In this document: positions 1-7,629 of the stretch, piece by piece
Numbering within the stretch: position 1 is the stretch's first letter
How the letters are laid out: each line of letters starts with the position of its first letter
Origin: Clostridia bacterium
GTDB taxonomy: Bacteria; Bacillota_A; Clostridia; Monoglobales; Monoglobaceae
Assembly (NCBI GenBank): GCA_017436135.1
Contig: JAFSDQ010000021.1
Location: 1-14,819 of the forward strand
Length of the DNA: 14,819 nucleotides
Reading direction: 5' to 3'
Made by a program: the position numbers and the translations under genes
The notes under the pieces: generated by a model
Seen by the model: only the letters and a program-made list of their open reading frames with translations
Told to the model about the DNA's origin: nothing
Databases searched by the model: none

Positions 1-72
1 GGGCACTACAGGGCTCGAACCTGTGACCCTCTGCTTGTAAGGCAGATGCTCTCCCAGCTGAGCTAAGCGCCC
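1..72 (-). tRNA. tRNA-Val (anticodon TAC)
   Basis: On the minus strand this folds into a full cloverleaf. The 7-bp acceptor stem pairs GGGCGCT with AGTGCCC (one G-U). The D-arm stem is GCTC/GAGC, the anticodon stem is TCTGC/GCAGA around the loop CTTACAA, and the T arm has the TTCGAGC loop. The anticodon TAC lies at 37-39 and reads valine GUN codons. The discriminator base and any encoded CCA fall outside the window. The gene has its own consensus promoter at 112-140. It is the last gene seen on this strand and may be the first of a tRNA cluster that continues to the left. Confidence 0.97.
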
Positions 73-111
73 ATACTTTTCTGCTCCAAAAATGGAGCGA
101 CAACAGTAGAT

Positions 112-140
112 ATTATACTACCTTTATAAAGAAAAGTCAA
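112..140 (-). promoter_or_regulatory. Sigma-A-type promoter of tRNA-Val
   Basis: On the minus strand a -35 box TTGACT (135-140) and a -10 box TATAAT (112-117) are separated by exactly 17 bp. Transcription should start near 105, leaving a leader of about 33 nt before the mature tRNA. The leader can form a 6-bp hairpin (83-98, GCTCCA/TGGAGC with a 4-nt loop) just upstream of the RNase P cleavage site. Confidence 0.85.
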
Positions 141-168
141 TACTTTTTTTGAAAAAATTTAAAATTTT

Positions 169-255
169 TAAGATTAGGGTGACAGAAGTTATCTGAACTA
201 CGATTTTCAATGGTTAATTTTCGCTTCTGCCACGTTAAAATACTCGGTAATCTTA
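169..255 (-). repeat. Nested inverted repeat at the hslO 3' end, possible terminator
   Basis: An outer pair of 8-bp arms (169-176 and 248-255, the second containing the hslO stop codon) encloses an inner pair of 10-bp arms (179-188 and 224-233, one G-U in the minus-strand RNA). The minus-strand transcript could therefore fold into a long hairpin followed by an A/T-rich tract with short U runs. It may terminate the lepA-hemW-hslO transcript, but the loop is large (about 35 nt) and the U tract is broken by A residues. It could instead be a small dispersed repeat. The arms are seen; the function is inferred. Confidence 0.4.
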
Positions 256-1149
256 TGCCAATTTAGTTGTGTCTTTTGCGGATATTTTCATTTCTTCAAG
301 TTGTTTTGCATCAAATTTATACGCAGAGTTACAGAAGCTGCATACAATTTCTGCTTCTCCCTGCTCCTGGATTATTGCATCAATTTCAGCCTTGCCAAGG
401 GAGATGATTGCTCTTTCCATTCTCTCTCTGCTGCAGTCGCAAACATAACCCACCTGGCTGCTCCCGAGGATGTCTGTATCAAAACCAAGCATGACATACT
501 TTATAATATCCTCGCCATTCATACCCTGGGACAGCATTTCGGTCATGCTCATAATACCCCCGATGCTGTTTTCAAGCTTGGTAAGGCTTTTGTCGTCACA
601 TTCGGGCATAACCTGAACAATAAACCCGCCTGCACACTTTACGCTGTAATCCCTGTCAACAAGCACGCCCAGAGAAACCACGCTTGGTACCTGCTCTGAT
701 TGCATAAAATAATAGGCAAGGTCGTCTCCCACCTCTCCTGTTTGTATGGCAACCTGACCTATATATGGCTCTTTAAGGCACAAATCCTTGATTACGCAAA
801 GAGTGCCCTTTCCGATAGCACCGCCTACATCAAGTTTGCCGTTTGCTTTGAGGGGAAGGTCACAAAGAGGATTTTCTGTATAGCCCTTTACCTCACCCTT
901 GGAATTTGCGGCAGCAAAAACTGTGCCCAGAGGACCGTCGCCCTTCATCTGAAGAGTAAGCTTTGCCTTGTCTTCTTTAAGCTCGCCCCCCATTAAAAGT
1001 GCGGCTGTAAGAAGTCTGCCAAGTGCCGCCGTTGCCACAGGGGAGGTATTGTGAAAGTCCCGGGCCTTTTGTACGCTTTCTGTTGACACAACAGCACTTA
1101 TTTTAAAAAATCCGTCCTTTGTTATTGCTCTTGTAATTATATCACTCAT
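253..1149 (-). CDS. hslO: Hsp33 redox-regulated chaperone
   Basis: This is a 298-residue protein of the Hsp33 (HslO) family, close to the usual 290-300. The family is a cytoplasmic ATP-independent holdase switched on by oxidation. The four zinc cysteines are present as C237-x-C239 and C270-x2-C273. In the reduced state they bind zinc; oxidation to disulfides releases the zinc and unfolds the linker, exposing the substrate-binding surface. The N-terminal core (residues 1 to about 230) has the family stretch around HNTSPVATAALGR (33-45). The ATG start is preceded by GAAAGG about 9 nt upstream, and the gap to the hemW stop is only 17 nt, so the gene is very likely co-transcribed with hemW and lepA. 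Nothing is missing or truncated. Identity is confident. Confidence 0.96.
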   Translation of the reverse strand: MSDIITRAITKDGFFKISAVVSTESVQKARDFHNTSPVATAALGRLLTAALLMGGELKEDKAKLTLQMKGDGPLGTVFAAANSKGEVKGYTENPLCDLPLKANGKLDVGGAIGKGTLCVIKDLCLKEPYIGQVAIQTGEVGDDLAYYFMQSEQVPSVVSLGVLVDRDYSVKCAGGFIVQVMPECDDKSLTKLENSIGGIMSMTEMLSQGMNGEDIIKYVMLGFDTDILGSSQVGYVCDCSRERMERAIISLGKAEIDAIIQEQGEAEIVCSFCNSAYKFDAKQLEEMKISAKDTTKLA

Positions 1150-1166
1150 GATAAAACGCCTTTCAT

Positions 1167-2279
1167 TTATATAAAATCTACTAAAATTGAGTTACCTACA
1201 AATGTATATTGAGAGGGGATTTTTATTATGTCACCCGCCAGAAGAAGAGTACCTCTGGAAAGGTTTTTTTCTATCTCCTTGCCATAGACATCGAATATAT
1301 CCCTGTTAAATCTGTCCTTAAAAGCAGAAATGGAAATACCCTTGTCCATACGAAGCCCCAGAAAAACGAATTCCGACATTTTATCCTCTTTTGTAAGCGG
1401 TGTCAGTTCCTCTTGGGCAGAGCCGAGGGAGTTAATTTTATCTATATATTCTGTTGTATTTCTGATATTTGAGTATCTGTAGCCGTCAACACAGGAATAT
1501 GCCCCTGCACCAAAGCCCGCAAAATCCTGACACAGCCAGTATTTACAGTTGTGACGGCTTTCAAAGCCCGATTTTGCAAAGTTGGAAACCTCATATCTGT
1601 CATAGCCGTTTTCCTTGAGGATTTCAACGCATTTTGCATACATATTGCTGATTTCGTCATCATCTGGAATATTTAGCTTCATTTTTGAAAAGGATGTTCC
1701 CTCTTCAATTTTAAGAGAGTAGCATGACAGATGTTTCGGCTTCAGTGCTATTGCAGAATTAAGGGAGAAGAGCCAACTGTCCATATCCTGGTCAGGAAGA
1801 CCGAACATCAAATCAAGAGAAATGTTATCAAAGCCTGCTTCCCTTGCAGAATCAACACAAGCTCTGCAATCCTCAAAGCTATGTATTCTGCCTAAAGCTT
1901 TAAGCTGACTGTTGTGGGCAGACTGCATACCAATACTTATTCGGTTAAAGCCTGCTTTTTTCAAAGCGGAAAAGCCCTTATAATCAATGGTGGCAGGGTT
2001 ACACTCGGTTGTAATTTCGCAATCGTCTGCAACATCAAACTTTTCGCGCACAGTGTATAAAACTCTTTGGAGTTGCTCTGCCTCAAGGATTGTAGGCGTA
2101 CCACCTCCAAAATATATGGAGTCAACTATGTCGTTGCATCCTGCAAAGTTCCCAATCTCTACGCAAAGTGCATCTATATATTCTTCTTTAAGAGTCTTTG
2201 GTGCAACAAAGGAATTAAAATCACAATAGTTGCACTTTGATACACAAAAAGGAATATGAATATAAATTCCAAGTGCCAT
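1167..2279 (-). CDS. hemW: HemW-type radical SAM protein (heme chaperone, HemN-like)
   Basis: This is a 370-residue radical SAM protein. The 4Fe-4S cysteines are C12, C16 and C19 in FCVSKCNYCDF. The SAM-site motif GGGTP is at 58-62 and a TTEC motif lies at 90-93. Conserved RISIGMQS and SLDLMFGLPDQ stretches follow, then a HemN C-terminal domain. HemW proteins were long annotated as oxygen-independent coproporphyrinogen oxidases; characterised members insert heme into respiratory proteins. The start is the ATG at 2279. The frame stays open upstream to 2468, but that part lies inside lepA and has no family similarity. A Shine-Dalgarno AGGGTGAT (2284-2291) overlaps the lepA stop codon, so translation is probably coupled to lepA. 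The lepA-hemW pair is common in Bacillota. Chaperone versus oxidase activity cannot be decided from sequence alone. Confidence 0.93.
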   Translation of the reverse strand: MALGIYIHIPFCVSKCNYCDFNSFVAPKTLKEEYIDALCVEIGNFAGCNDIVDSIYFGGGTPTILEAEQLQRVLYTVREKFDVADDCEITTECNPATIDYKGFSALKKAGFNRISIGMQSAHNSQLKALGRIHSFEDCRACVDSAREAGFDNISLDLMFGLPDQDMDSWLFSLNSAIALKPKHLSCYSLKIEEGTSFSKMKLNIPDDDEISNMYAKCVEILKENGYDRYEVSNFAKSGFESRHNCKYWLCQDFAGFGAGAYSCVDGYRYSNIRNTTEYIDKINSLGSAQEELTPLTKEDKMSEFVFLGLRMDKGISISAFKDRFNRDIFDVYGKEIEKNLSRGTLLLAGDIIKIPSQYTFVGNSILVDFI

Positions 2280-2283
2280 AGTT

Positions 2284-2291
2284 ATCACCCT
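2284..2291 (-). promoter_or_regulatory. Ribosome binding site that fixes the hemW start
   Basis: AGGGTGAT on the minus strand ends 4 nt before the ATG at 2279 and overlaps the lepA TAG stop (2290-2292). It excludes the longer upstream reading and suggests translational coupling. Confidence 0.75.
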
Positions 2292-4095
2292 AATCCAATT
2301 TAAGCACAGACATAAATGCCTCCTGTGGTACTTCAACAGAACCCACCTGACGCATACGCTTTTTACCCTCTTTCTGTTTTTCAAGAAGCTTTTTCTTACG
2401 GGTAATATCACCGCCGTAACACTTTGCAAGGACATCCTTGCGCATTGCACGAACAGTTTCTCTTGCAATTATCTTGCCACCGATTGCCGCTTGAATAGGA
2501 ACCTCAAACAGCTGTCTTGGTATAACATCCTTAAGCTTTTCAGCCATTTTTCTGCCTCTACCGTAGGCACGCTCTTTGTGAACAATAAAGGAAAGGGCGT
2601 CAACCTGTTCTCCGTTGAGAAGCATATCAAGCTTAACAAGCTCTGCTTTTTCAAATCTTGCAAATTCATAGTCGAAGGAGGCATAGCCTCTTGTTCTGGA
2701 TTTAAGAGCATCAAAGAAGTCATATATTATCTCATTTAAGGGAAGCTCATAGTTAAGGGAAACACGGGTATCATCAAGATATGTCATGTCAATATAGCTT
2801 CCTCTTCGTTCCTGACAAAGCTCCATAATGCTTCCCACATATTCCTTGGGTGTCATTATGGTTGCCTTTACAATAGGCTCCATCATATAGTCAATTTCCG
2901 ATTGGTCGGGGAGATTTGTAGGATTGTCAATTTCCAACTCTTCTCCATCAGTTTTTATAACAATGTATTCAACAGAGGGAGCGGTGGTAACAAGGTCAAG
3001 ATTGTATTCTCTCTCAAGTCTTTCCTGTATTATCTCCATGTGTAAAAGCCCAAGAAAGCCACATCTGAAACCAAAGCCAAGGGCCACAGAGGTTTCTGCC
3101 TCGAAGTTGAGGGCAGCATCATTGAGCTGAAGCTTTTCAAGAGCCTCTCTCAAATCGTCATATCTCGCTCCGTCAGCGGGATAGATACCGCAGTATACCA
3201 TGGATTTTACTTCCTTGTAGCCTGGAAGAGCCTCATCGGCAGGATTACTTGCAAGAGTAACCGTATCCCCTACACTTACATCCTGAACACTTTTGATACT
3301 TGCGGTAATATAGCCAACCTCTCCTGCTTCAAGACTGTCAGAGGGAGCAAAGCCGTTGGGGAGAAGATAACCTACTTCAACTACATCAAACTCGCTTCCT
3401 GTCGCCATCATACGAATTTTCTCTCCGGGTTTGATTTTTCCGTCCTTTAATCTCACATATACAATAACTCCTCTGTAGGAATCGTAATAGGAGTCAAAAA
3501 TAAGTGCCTTAAGAGGAGCGTTTTCGTCACCGACCGGAGGAGGAACAAGCTCTACAACCTTTTCAAGAACGGCACCAATGTTTATTCCGTTTTTGGCAGA
3601 AATACAGGGTGCATCTTCTCCGTCTATACCGATTACATCCTCAATCTCTCTTTTTACCTCGTCAGGTCTTGCGGCGGGCAGGTCTATTTTATTTATAACG
3701 GGAACAAGCTCCAAATCATGCTCTAAAGCAAGATAAGTATTTGCAAGGGTTTGTGCTTCTATACCCTGTGCCGCATCAACAACAAGAACAGCCCCCTCAC
3801 AGGCTGCAAGACTTCGTGAAACCTCATAGTTAAAGTCCACGTGCCCAGGGGTGTCAATAAGGTTAAGTACATACTCCTCGCCGTTTGTTGCTTTGTAGAG
3901 AAGCTTGACCGCGCGGGCCTTAATGGTAATACCACGCTCTCGTTCCAGGTCCATATTATCAAGAATTTGCTCTTGCATTTCCCTTTGAGTAAGAGTTCCC
4001 GTAAGCTCAAGAATTCTGTCAGCAAGGGTGCTTTTACCGTGGTCAATGTGAGCAATTATAGAAAAATTTCTTATATTGTTGCGGCGGTTGTCCAT
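2290..4095 (-). CDS. lepA: Elongation factor 4 (LepA GTPase)
   Basis: This 601-residue translational GTPase has the standard LepA length. The G domain has all five motifs: AHIDHGKST (G1, 15-23), RERGITIKA (G2, 52-60), DTPGH (G3, 81-85), NKID (G4, 135-138) and SAK (G5, 166-168). EF-G-like domains and the basic LepA-specific C-terminal domain follow, ending ..VLKLD. LepA binds ribosomes and is linked to back-translocation and to initiation or assembly under stress. The ATG at 4095 has a strong AGGAGG about 7 nt upstream (4103-4108). It heads an operon with hemW (10-nt gap) and hslO, driven by the promoter at 4127-4155. No anomalies are seen. Confidence 0.98.
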   Translation of the reverse strand: MDNRRNNIRNFSIIAHIDHGKSTLADRILELTGTLTQREMQEQILDNMDLERERGITIKARAVKLLYKATNGEEYVLNLIDTPGHVDFNYEVSRSLAACEGAVLVVDAAQGIEAQTLANTYLALEHDLELVPVINKIDLPAARPDEVKREIEDVIGIDGEDAPCISAKNGINIGAVLEKVVELVPPPVGDENAPLKALIFDSYYDSYRGVIVYVRLKDGKIKPGEKIRMMATGSEFDVVEVGYLLPNGFAPSDSLEAGEVGYITASIKSVQDVSVGDTVTLASNPADEALPGYKEVKSMVYCGIYPADGARYDDLREALEKLQLNDAALNFEAETSVALGFGFRCGFLGLLHMEIIQERLEREYNLDLVTTAPSVEYIVIKTDGEELEIDNPTNLPDQSEIDYMMEPIVKATIMTPKEYVGSIMELCQERRGSYIDMTYLDDTRVSLNYELPLNEIIYDFFDALKSRTRGYASFDYEFARFEKAELVKLDMLLNGEQVDALSFIVHKERAYGRGRKMAEKLKDVIPRQLFEVPIQAAIGGKIIARETVRAMRKDVLAKCYGGDITRKKKLLEKQKEGKKRMRQVGSVEVPQEAFMSVLKLD

Positions 4096-4126
4096 CCTTT
4101 ATCCTCCTGAAATCAATTTCAATCTC

Positions 4127-4155
4127 ATTTTATCATATAAAGTACAAATTTTCAA
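4127..4155 (-). promoter_or_regulatory. Promoter of the lepA-hemW-hslO operon
   Basis: On the minus strand a -35 box TTGAAA (4150-4155) and a -10 box TAAAAT (4127-4132) are 17 bp apart. The -10 ends about 30 nt before the lepA start codon. Each box differs from consensus at one position. Confidence 0.7.
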
Positions 4156-4180
4156 TACAAAAGTTTAGAGTGACATAAGT

Positions 4181-5107
4181 CTAATATCCCAAAAATCCCT
4201 TGCCGATTGTAAGCATAATCGGCAGAGTAACTGCAGACAGGGCAGTTATAATTACAACTGCGGCAGTTGCGTAGCGATAATCCTTGTCATATATTTGTGC
4301 AATCATACCAACAGCCGTTGCAGTAGGTGTTGCCGAGCAAATAAATGAAACAAGCTTGACATTATCAGAAATCGGAATAAGCTTGAATATAATCATCATA
4401 AGAAAGGGGATTATCAAAAGCTTTAACCCTGCAAGAAGATAATAATTTCCGTTTGAAAAGCCTTTTTTTAAATCTGTTTGTGCAAGCATCCCACCCAAAA
4501 CAATCATAGCAAGGGGGGTGTTGAGAGCACCTATTGAAGAGATAGCGTTAAATACAGGTGCGGGAAGCTTATAGGGGGAGCAAAATAAAATCAAGCCGAG
4601 AACTATACCTATTACTCCGGGATTGAGCAGAATATTTTTTATTCTGAATTTTTCTCCGGGCTTCATCTGTCGGGAGCCATAGGTCCATAAAAGAATGTTG
4701 AACAAGATAACATTTGCGGAGCCATAAAAAATTCCATATTCTCCCACCAGAGCCTGTAAAAGAGGAAAGGCAAAAAAACCATTGTTGGGAAGAACAAGGC
4801 TTAATTTATTTTCTGCATAGTTTTTGCCTCTTTTTGCAAAAATAAGCTCTGCTATTATAATGTGAATAAAATAAATAAGGGCTGATGCGGCAAGCATTAT
4901 AATCCAACTGGAAAGCAGACCCTTATCAAAGGGTCTCTGAAAAGATGAAACAAGAATCATAGGAGTTACTATTCTCAAAAGAAGAACCGACAGTTCCTTA
5001 ATTCCTTTTTCAGACAGCATTTTTGCTTTAAACATAATATAACCCACAACAACCATTAAAGCCATTGTGAAGATTTGTCCAAGTACAGTTAAAAAGTATT
5101 CCAGCAA
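4181..5107 (-). CDS. AEC-family (auxin efflux carrier-type) permease
   Basis: This is a 308-residue integral membrane protein made almost entirely of hydrophobic helices, about ten, arranged as two five-helix halves. Family-typical stretches are the N-terminal VVVGYIMFKAKMLSEKGIKELS, with a conserved gatekeeping glycine region, LPNNGFFAFPLLQALVGEYG in the middle, and SATPTATAVGMIAQIYD near the end. Bacterial AEC members export or exchange small organic acids such as malate or malonate; the substrate here cannot be read from sequence. The start is the TTG at 5107, supported by AGAGGTG (5115-5121) 7 nt upstream; no ATG fits better. It lies between the ybaB terminator and the lepA promoter, so it is probably a single-gene unit. 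A lone TATAAT at 5167-5172 lacks a clear -35 box. Confidence 0.88.
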   Translation of the reverse strand: MLEYFLTVLGQIFTMALMVVVGYIMFKAKMLSEKGIKELSVLLLRIVTPMILVSSFQRPFDKGLLSSWIIMLAASALIYFIHIIIAELIFAKRGKNYAENKLSLVLPNNGFFAFPLLQALVGEYGIFYGSANVILFNILLWTYGSRQMKPGEKFRIKNILLNPGVIGIVLGLILFCSPYKLPAPVFNAISSIGALNTPLAMIVLGGMLAQTDLKKGFSNGNYYLLAGLKLLIIPFLMMIIFKLIPISDNVKLVSFICSATPTATAVGMIAQIYDKDYRYATAAVVIITALSAVTLPIMLTIGKGFLGY

Positions 5108-5114
5108 GTTTTTG

Positions 5115-5121
5115 CACCTCT
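5115..5121 (-). promoter_or_regulatory. Ribosome binding site supporting a TTG start
   Basis: AGAGGTG lies 7 nt upstream of the TTG at 5107 on the minus strand and fixes that rare start codon for the AEC permease. Confidence 0.7.
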
Positions 5122-5178
5122 GCTTATATAAATTTATTTATGATTAGTGTTTGTAAAAAAATATGTATTATACGGCAT

Positions 5179-5204
5179 AAAAGACAGCCGATTGGCTGTC
5201 TTTT
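5179..5204 (-). terminator. Intrinsic terminator after dnaX-ybaB
   Basis: An 11-bp perfect stem (5179-5189 with 5194-5204) carries a 4-nt loop. On the minus strand it ends in CTTTTATG. It begins only 5 nt past the ybaB stop codon and separates that operon from the AEC permease. Confidence 0.88.
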
Positions 5205-5209
5205 GGTAT

Positions 5210-5557
5210 CTAAAATAATCCCGGGATATTAAGTCCGCCTGTTATAGAGCCAAGCTGTGCAGAGCTTTCTGCATCAAGCTTGCGCAAGCCCTCGTTTACT
5301 GCGGCAACAATTAAATCCTGAAGCATTTCGATATCGTCAGGGTCAACAACCTCGGGGGACAGTACAACTTCTTGTACCTGGCGTTTGCCGTCGATTACAA
5401 CCTTAACGGCACCGCCACCAACAACTGCCTCGTAGGTTTTAGTTTCCATTTCTTCTTGCATTTTAAGCATTTGCTCCTGCATCTTTTGTGCCTGTTTGAG
5501 CATCTGGTTCATATTTGCGCCACCGCCCATGCCCCGGGGGAATCCGCCTTTTGCCAT
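5210..5557 (-). CDS. ybaB: YbaB/EbfC nucleoid-associated protein
   Basis: This is a 115-residue protein of the YbaB/EbfC family, small dimeric DNA-binding proteins that coat the nucleoid. The layout is typical. A Gly/Met-rich N terminus is followed by a helical stretch rich in Met, Gln and Glu (about 15-42). The conserved beta-strand core [18 protein letters not shown] comes next, then the [20 protein letters not shown] helix and a C-terminal [10 protein letters not shown] tail. It lies 19 nt downstream of dnaX with an AAGGAAG ribosome site, matching the conserved dnaX-ybaB pair. In many Bacillota recR follows; here a terminator follows directly and recR is absent from the window. Identity is confident. 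Confidence 0.95.
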   Translation of the reverse strand: MAKGGFPRGMGGGANMNQMLKQAQKMQEQMLKMQEEMETKTYEAVVGGGAVKVVIDGKRQVQEVVLSPEVVDPDDIEMLQDLIVAAVNEGLRKLDAESSAQLGSITGGLNIPGLF

Positions 5558-5576
5558 AATTATTACTTCCTTTCCG

Positions 5577-7199
5577 TTATATAATATCCATTTTATCGCC
5601 CATTAAATCCTTTTTTGCCGCCAAATCGTTTATTGACGGACCCTTTTGTTGAGCGGCTTCTGGAGTTTCGCCCTTAATATAGATTTTTGCTGAAAGAGGT
5701 GAGCCGTTTATTCTTGTAAACAGCTTTGACAGATATTCAATTCCGCCGGGGGTTGCAATTCTGTCATAGGCAACCTTGCTTCCTACCTCTATTATTATAG
5801 TGTTGCCATCTTGCATTGCTTTGGCAATATATAAAAAAGCAAACAAAGTTTTACTTTCTTTTTTGATTTCGTTTAAAGCCTCTGCCCAATATTCCCAATC
5901 TGTCCCCATTGATGCAGCGGTTGTATCAGGCGCCTTTGGAGCGGCTGCGGGGGCGGGAGTTGGGGCTTCCTCTACATCCCAGGGAGGAGTATCTTCTATA
6001 GGAGAAGAGGTCTTCTCGGGAGAGGGGGCAACATACCCCGCTGACATATTTGCAATGGTGGTTTCAAGCTTCTCTATCCGTGCAAGGAGAGCATCAACAT
6101 CGGTGGCGTAGGATGGAGTACAGAGCTTTACCATTGCCATTTCTACAGCAACCTTTGGGTTTGACATCCATTTTGCCTGGGACAGGTATTCTCCCAGAGT
6201 GTTAATAGAATAGAGAATTCTTTCCACTGATAAATTTTCAGCCTGTCTTGAATATTGTTCTGCAGCATTAGCCGTTTTTTCAAGCAGCTCGGAAGAGTCC
6301 GAGGTGGCTTTGGAAACAAGCAAGCATCTGAAATGCTCGATTAAGTTTTCCAACAGATTTTGAGGCTCCTTTCCTGTGCGGAGAACTTCACCCGAGCGGC
6401 AAAGAGCAGCCTTGGTATCATTTTGTGCCACAGCATCTGTTATATCAAATAAGCGCTTTGAGCCTACAATTCCTAAAATATCTGATATTTTGTCAGTAGT
6501 GAGCTTTTCTTCACCAAAGGAAGCGCATCTGTCCAAAAGGCTGATGGCATCCCTCATAGAGCCATCACCCAGCTCTGCTACAAGCTCAACTGCATCGGGA
6601 GTGATGTCAATGTTTTCAGTGTCGGTAATTTTTGTAATTCTCCTTGCAATCTCGTCAATTCCTATGCGTCTAAAGTCAAATCTTTGACATCTTGACAAAA
6701 TTGTTTGTGGAATTTTATGAGGCTCTGTGGTAGCAAGAATAAACAAAGCGTGAGCGGGAGGCTCTTCAAGGGTTTTTAAAAGTGCGTTAAAGGCATCCCT
6801 TGACAGAGAGTGAACCTCATCTATAATATAAACCTTGTACTTACAACCCACAGGAGTATAAATTACCTCGTTTATAATATCTCTTATGTTATCAACGCCG
6901 CTGTTACTGGCGGCATCCATTTCGTAAACATCAAGAATACTTCCGTTCAGAATTCCCTTGCAGGTTGCACATTGGTTGCATGGCTCGCCATCCAGTGGAT
7001 TTTCGCAATTTACTGCACGGGAAAATATTTTTGCGGTAGAGGTTTTACCTGTGCCTCTTGTGCCGCAAAAAAGGTAAGCGTGAGCAATACGTCCGCTGTT
7101 TATAGAGCCGCGAAGGGTATCTGAAACCTGTTTCTGTCCCACCACGTCGTCAAAAGTCATAGGCCGCCATTTTCTGTATAGTGCCTGATATGCTGACAT
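5577..7199 (-). CDS. dnaX: DNA polymerase III subunits gamma/tau (clamp-loader ATPase)
   Basis: This 540-residue clamp-loader ATPase opens and loads the beta sliding clamp during replication. The AAA+ domain begins at the N terminus ([19 protein letters not shown]). It has Walker A GTRGTGKT (46-53), zinc cysteines C65, C74, C77 and C80, Walker B DEVH (127-130), sensor I ATTEP (156-160) and the SRC arginine-finger motif (169-171). The collar domain III follows, then a Pro/Ala-rich linker (about 385-425) and a tau-like C-terminal domain. The ATG at 7199 has AAAGGGTGA upstream. It starts 31 nt after the SRP RNA gene with no separate promoter visible in between, so it may depend on readthrough or on a promoter inside the RNA gene. 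A slippery A_AAA_AAG heptamer lies in frame near the C terminus (5610-5616) but is too late to make a gamma-type product. Confidence 0.97.
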   Translation of the reverse strand: MSAYQALYRKWRPMTFDDVVGQKQVSDTLRGSINSGRIAHAYLFCGTRGTGKTSTAKIFSRAVNCENPLDGEPCNQCATCKGILNGSILDVYEMDAASNSGVDNIRDIINEVIYTPVGCKYKVYIIDEVHSLSRDAFNALLKTLEEPPAHALFILATTEPHKIPQTILSRCQRFDFRRIGIDEIARRITKITDTENIDITPDAVELVAELGDGSMRDAISLLDRCASFGEEKLTTDKISDILGIVGSKRLFDITDAVAQNDTKAALCRSGEVLRTGKEPQNLLENLIEHFRCLLVSKATSDSSELLEKTANAAEQYSRQAENLSVERILYSINTLGEYLSQAKWMSNPKVAVEMAMVKLCTPSYATDVDALLARIEKLETTIANMSAGYVAPSPEKTSSPIEDTPPWDVEEAPTPAPAAAPKAPDTTAASMGTDWEYWAEALNEIKKESKTLFAFLYIAKAMQDGNTIIIEVGSKVAYDRIATPGGIEYLSKLFTRINGSPLSAKIYIKGETPEAAQQKGPSINDLAAKKDLMGDKMDII

Positions 7200-7223
7200 A
7201 TTCTCACCCTTTCTGTTTTATAT

Positions 7224-7240
7224 AAAAAAGCCGTGGCTTA
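7224..7240 (-). terminator. Weak terminator of the SRP RNA
   Basis: TAAGCCACGGC followed by six T residues on the minus strand could form a 4-bp hairpin (AAGC/GCTT). The closing helix of the folded RNA itself may help termination. The short stem leaves room for readthrough into dnaX. Confidence 0.5.
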
Positions 7241-7497
7241 CCTTTGAAACAGCAACACCCGCGCTTCCTGTACAGTTAACTCAAGTCTGGCTTCCCTGCG
7301 GCACATCAAAATTACTGCTTATCGCTGCTGCGTTCCCGCCCTGACGAGGTTCACAGGTTTTAATTGCGCAGGACCAAACCATCAACGCCACTTATACAGG
7401 GCAGACCGAACATTATTGCCCCTCATGGTAAGTTTTCATCCCCTCTGTAGCGGATTGAGGGTTACAAGGCACCGCTAACGCCCCGATTGTACACGAC
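7230..7497 (-). ncRNA. ffs: Signal recognition particle RNA (large, Alu-containing type)
   Basis: The minus strand gives an RNA of about 268 nt. Helix 8 of the Ffh-binding domain is clear: GTCAGG, a GCG/CGC stem, a GGAA tetraloop (7333-7336) and AGCAGC. The Alu domain is present as GGGGCGTTAGCGGTGCC with the partner CAATCCGCTA (7448-7484). Conserved GGTCCTGCGCAA and GTGCCGCAGGG segments flank helix 8. The 5' end GTCGTG (7492-7497) can pair with the 3' end CACGGC (7230-7235), which sets both boundaries, and six T residues follow. The RNA scaffolds SRP with the Ffh GTPase for co-translational targeting. The gene precedes dnaX as in Bacillus subtilis. The ends are inferred from pairing and the promoter and could be off by a few bases. 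Confidence 0.95.
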
Positions 7498-7503
7498 TCA
7501 AGT

Positions 7504-7532
7504 ATTATAGCATATTTGGCGGGGTTCGTCAA
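7504..7532 (-). promoter_or_regulatory. Strong promoter of the SRP RNA
   Basis: On the minus strand -35 TTGACG (7527-7532) and -10 TATAAT (7504-7509) are 17 bp apart. A start 7 nt after the -10 box gives G at 7497, matching the 5' end predicted from the closing helix. Confidence 0.9.
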
Positions 7533-7577
7533 TGGGTTATTTACATATAATAATAAATTTAAAGGGGCGGTTTTATA

Positions 7578-7605
7578 TTGACAATTTACCTGAATATGAT
7601 ATACT
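7578..7605 (+). promoter_or_regulatory. Promoter of the DUF6062-like gene
   Basis: A perfect -35 TTGACA (7578-7583) and -10 TATACT (7600-7605) are 16 bp apart, with an extended -10 TG at 7597-7598. It points away from the SRP RNA promoter; the two -35 boxes are about 45 bp apart. Confidence 0.75.
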
Positions 7606-7629
7606 TTTTTACAAAAGGAGCTGGTTTGA

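Noticed and set aside
2280..2468. N-terminal extension of 63 residues on HemW
   Set aside because: It overlaps lepA in another frame, has no radical SAM family similarity, and the ATG at 2279 has a good ribosome site.
5850..5880. A6 run in dnaX as a frameshift site
   Set aside because: The frame is ATC AAA AAA GAA, which does not fit the X_XXY_YYZ pattern, and no stimulator was noted.
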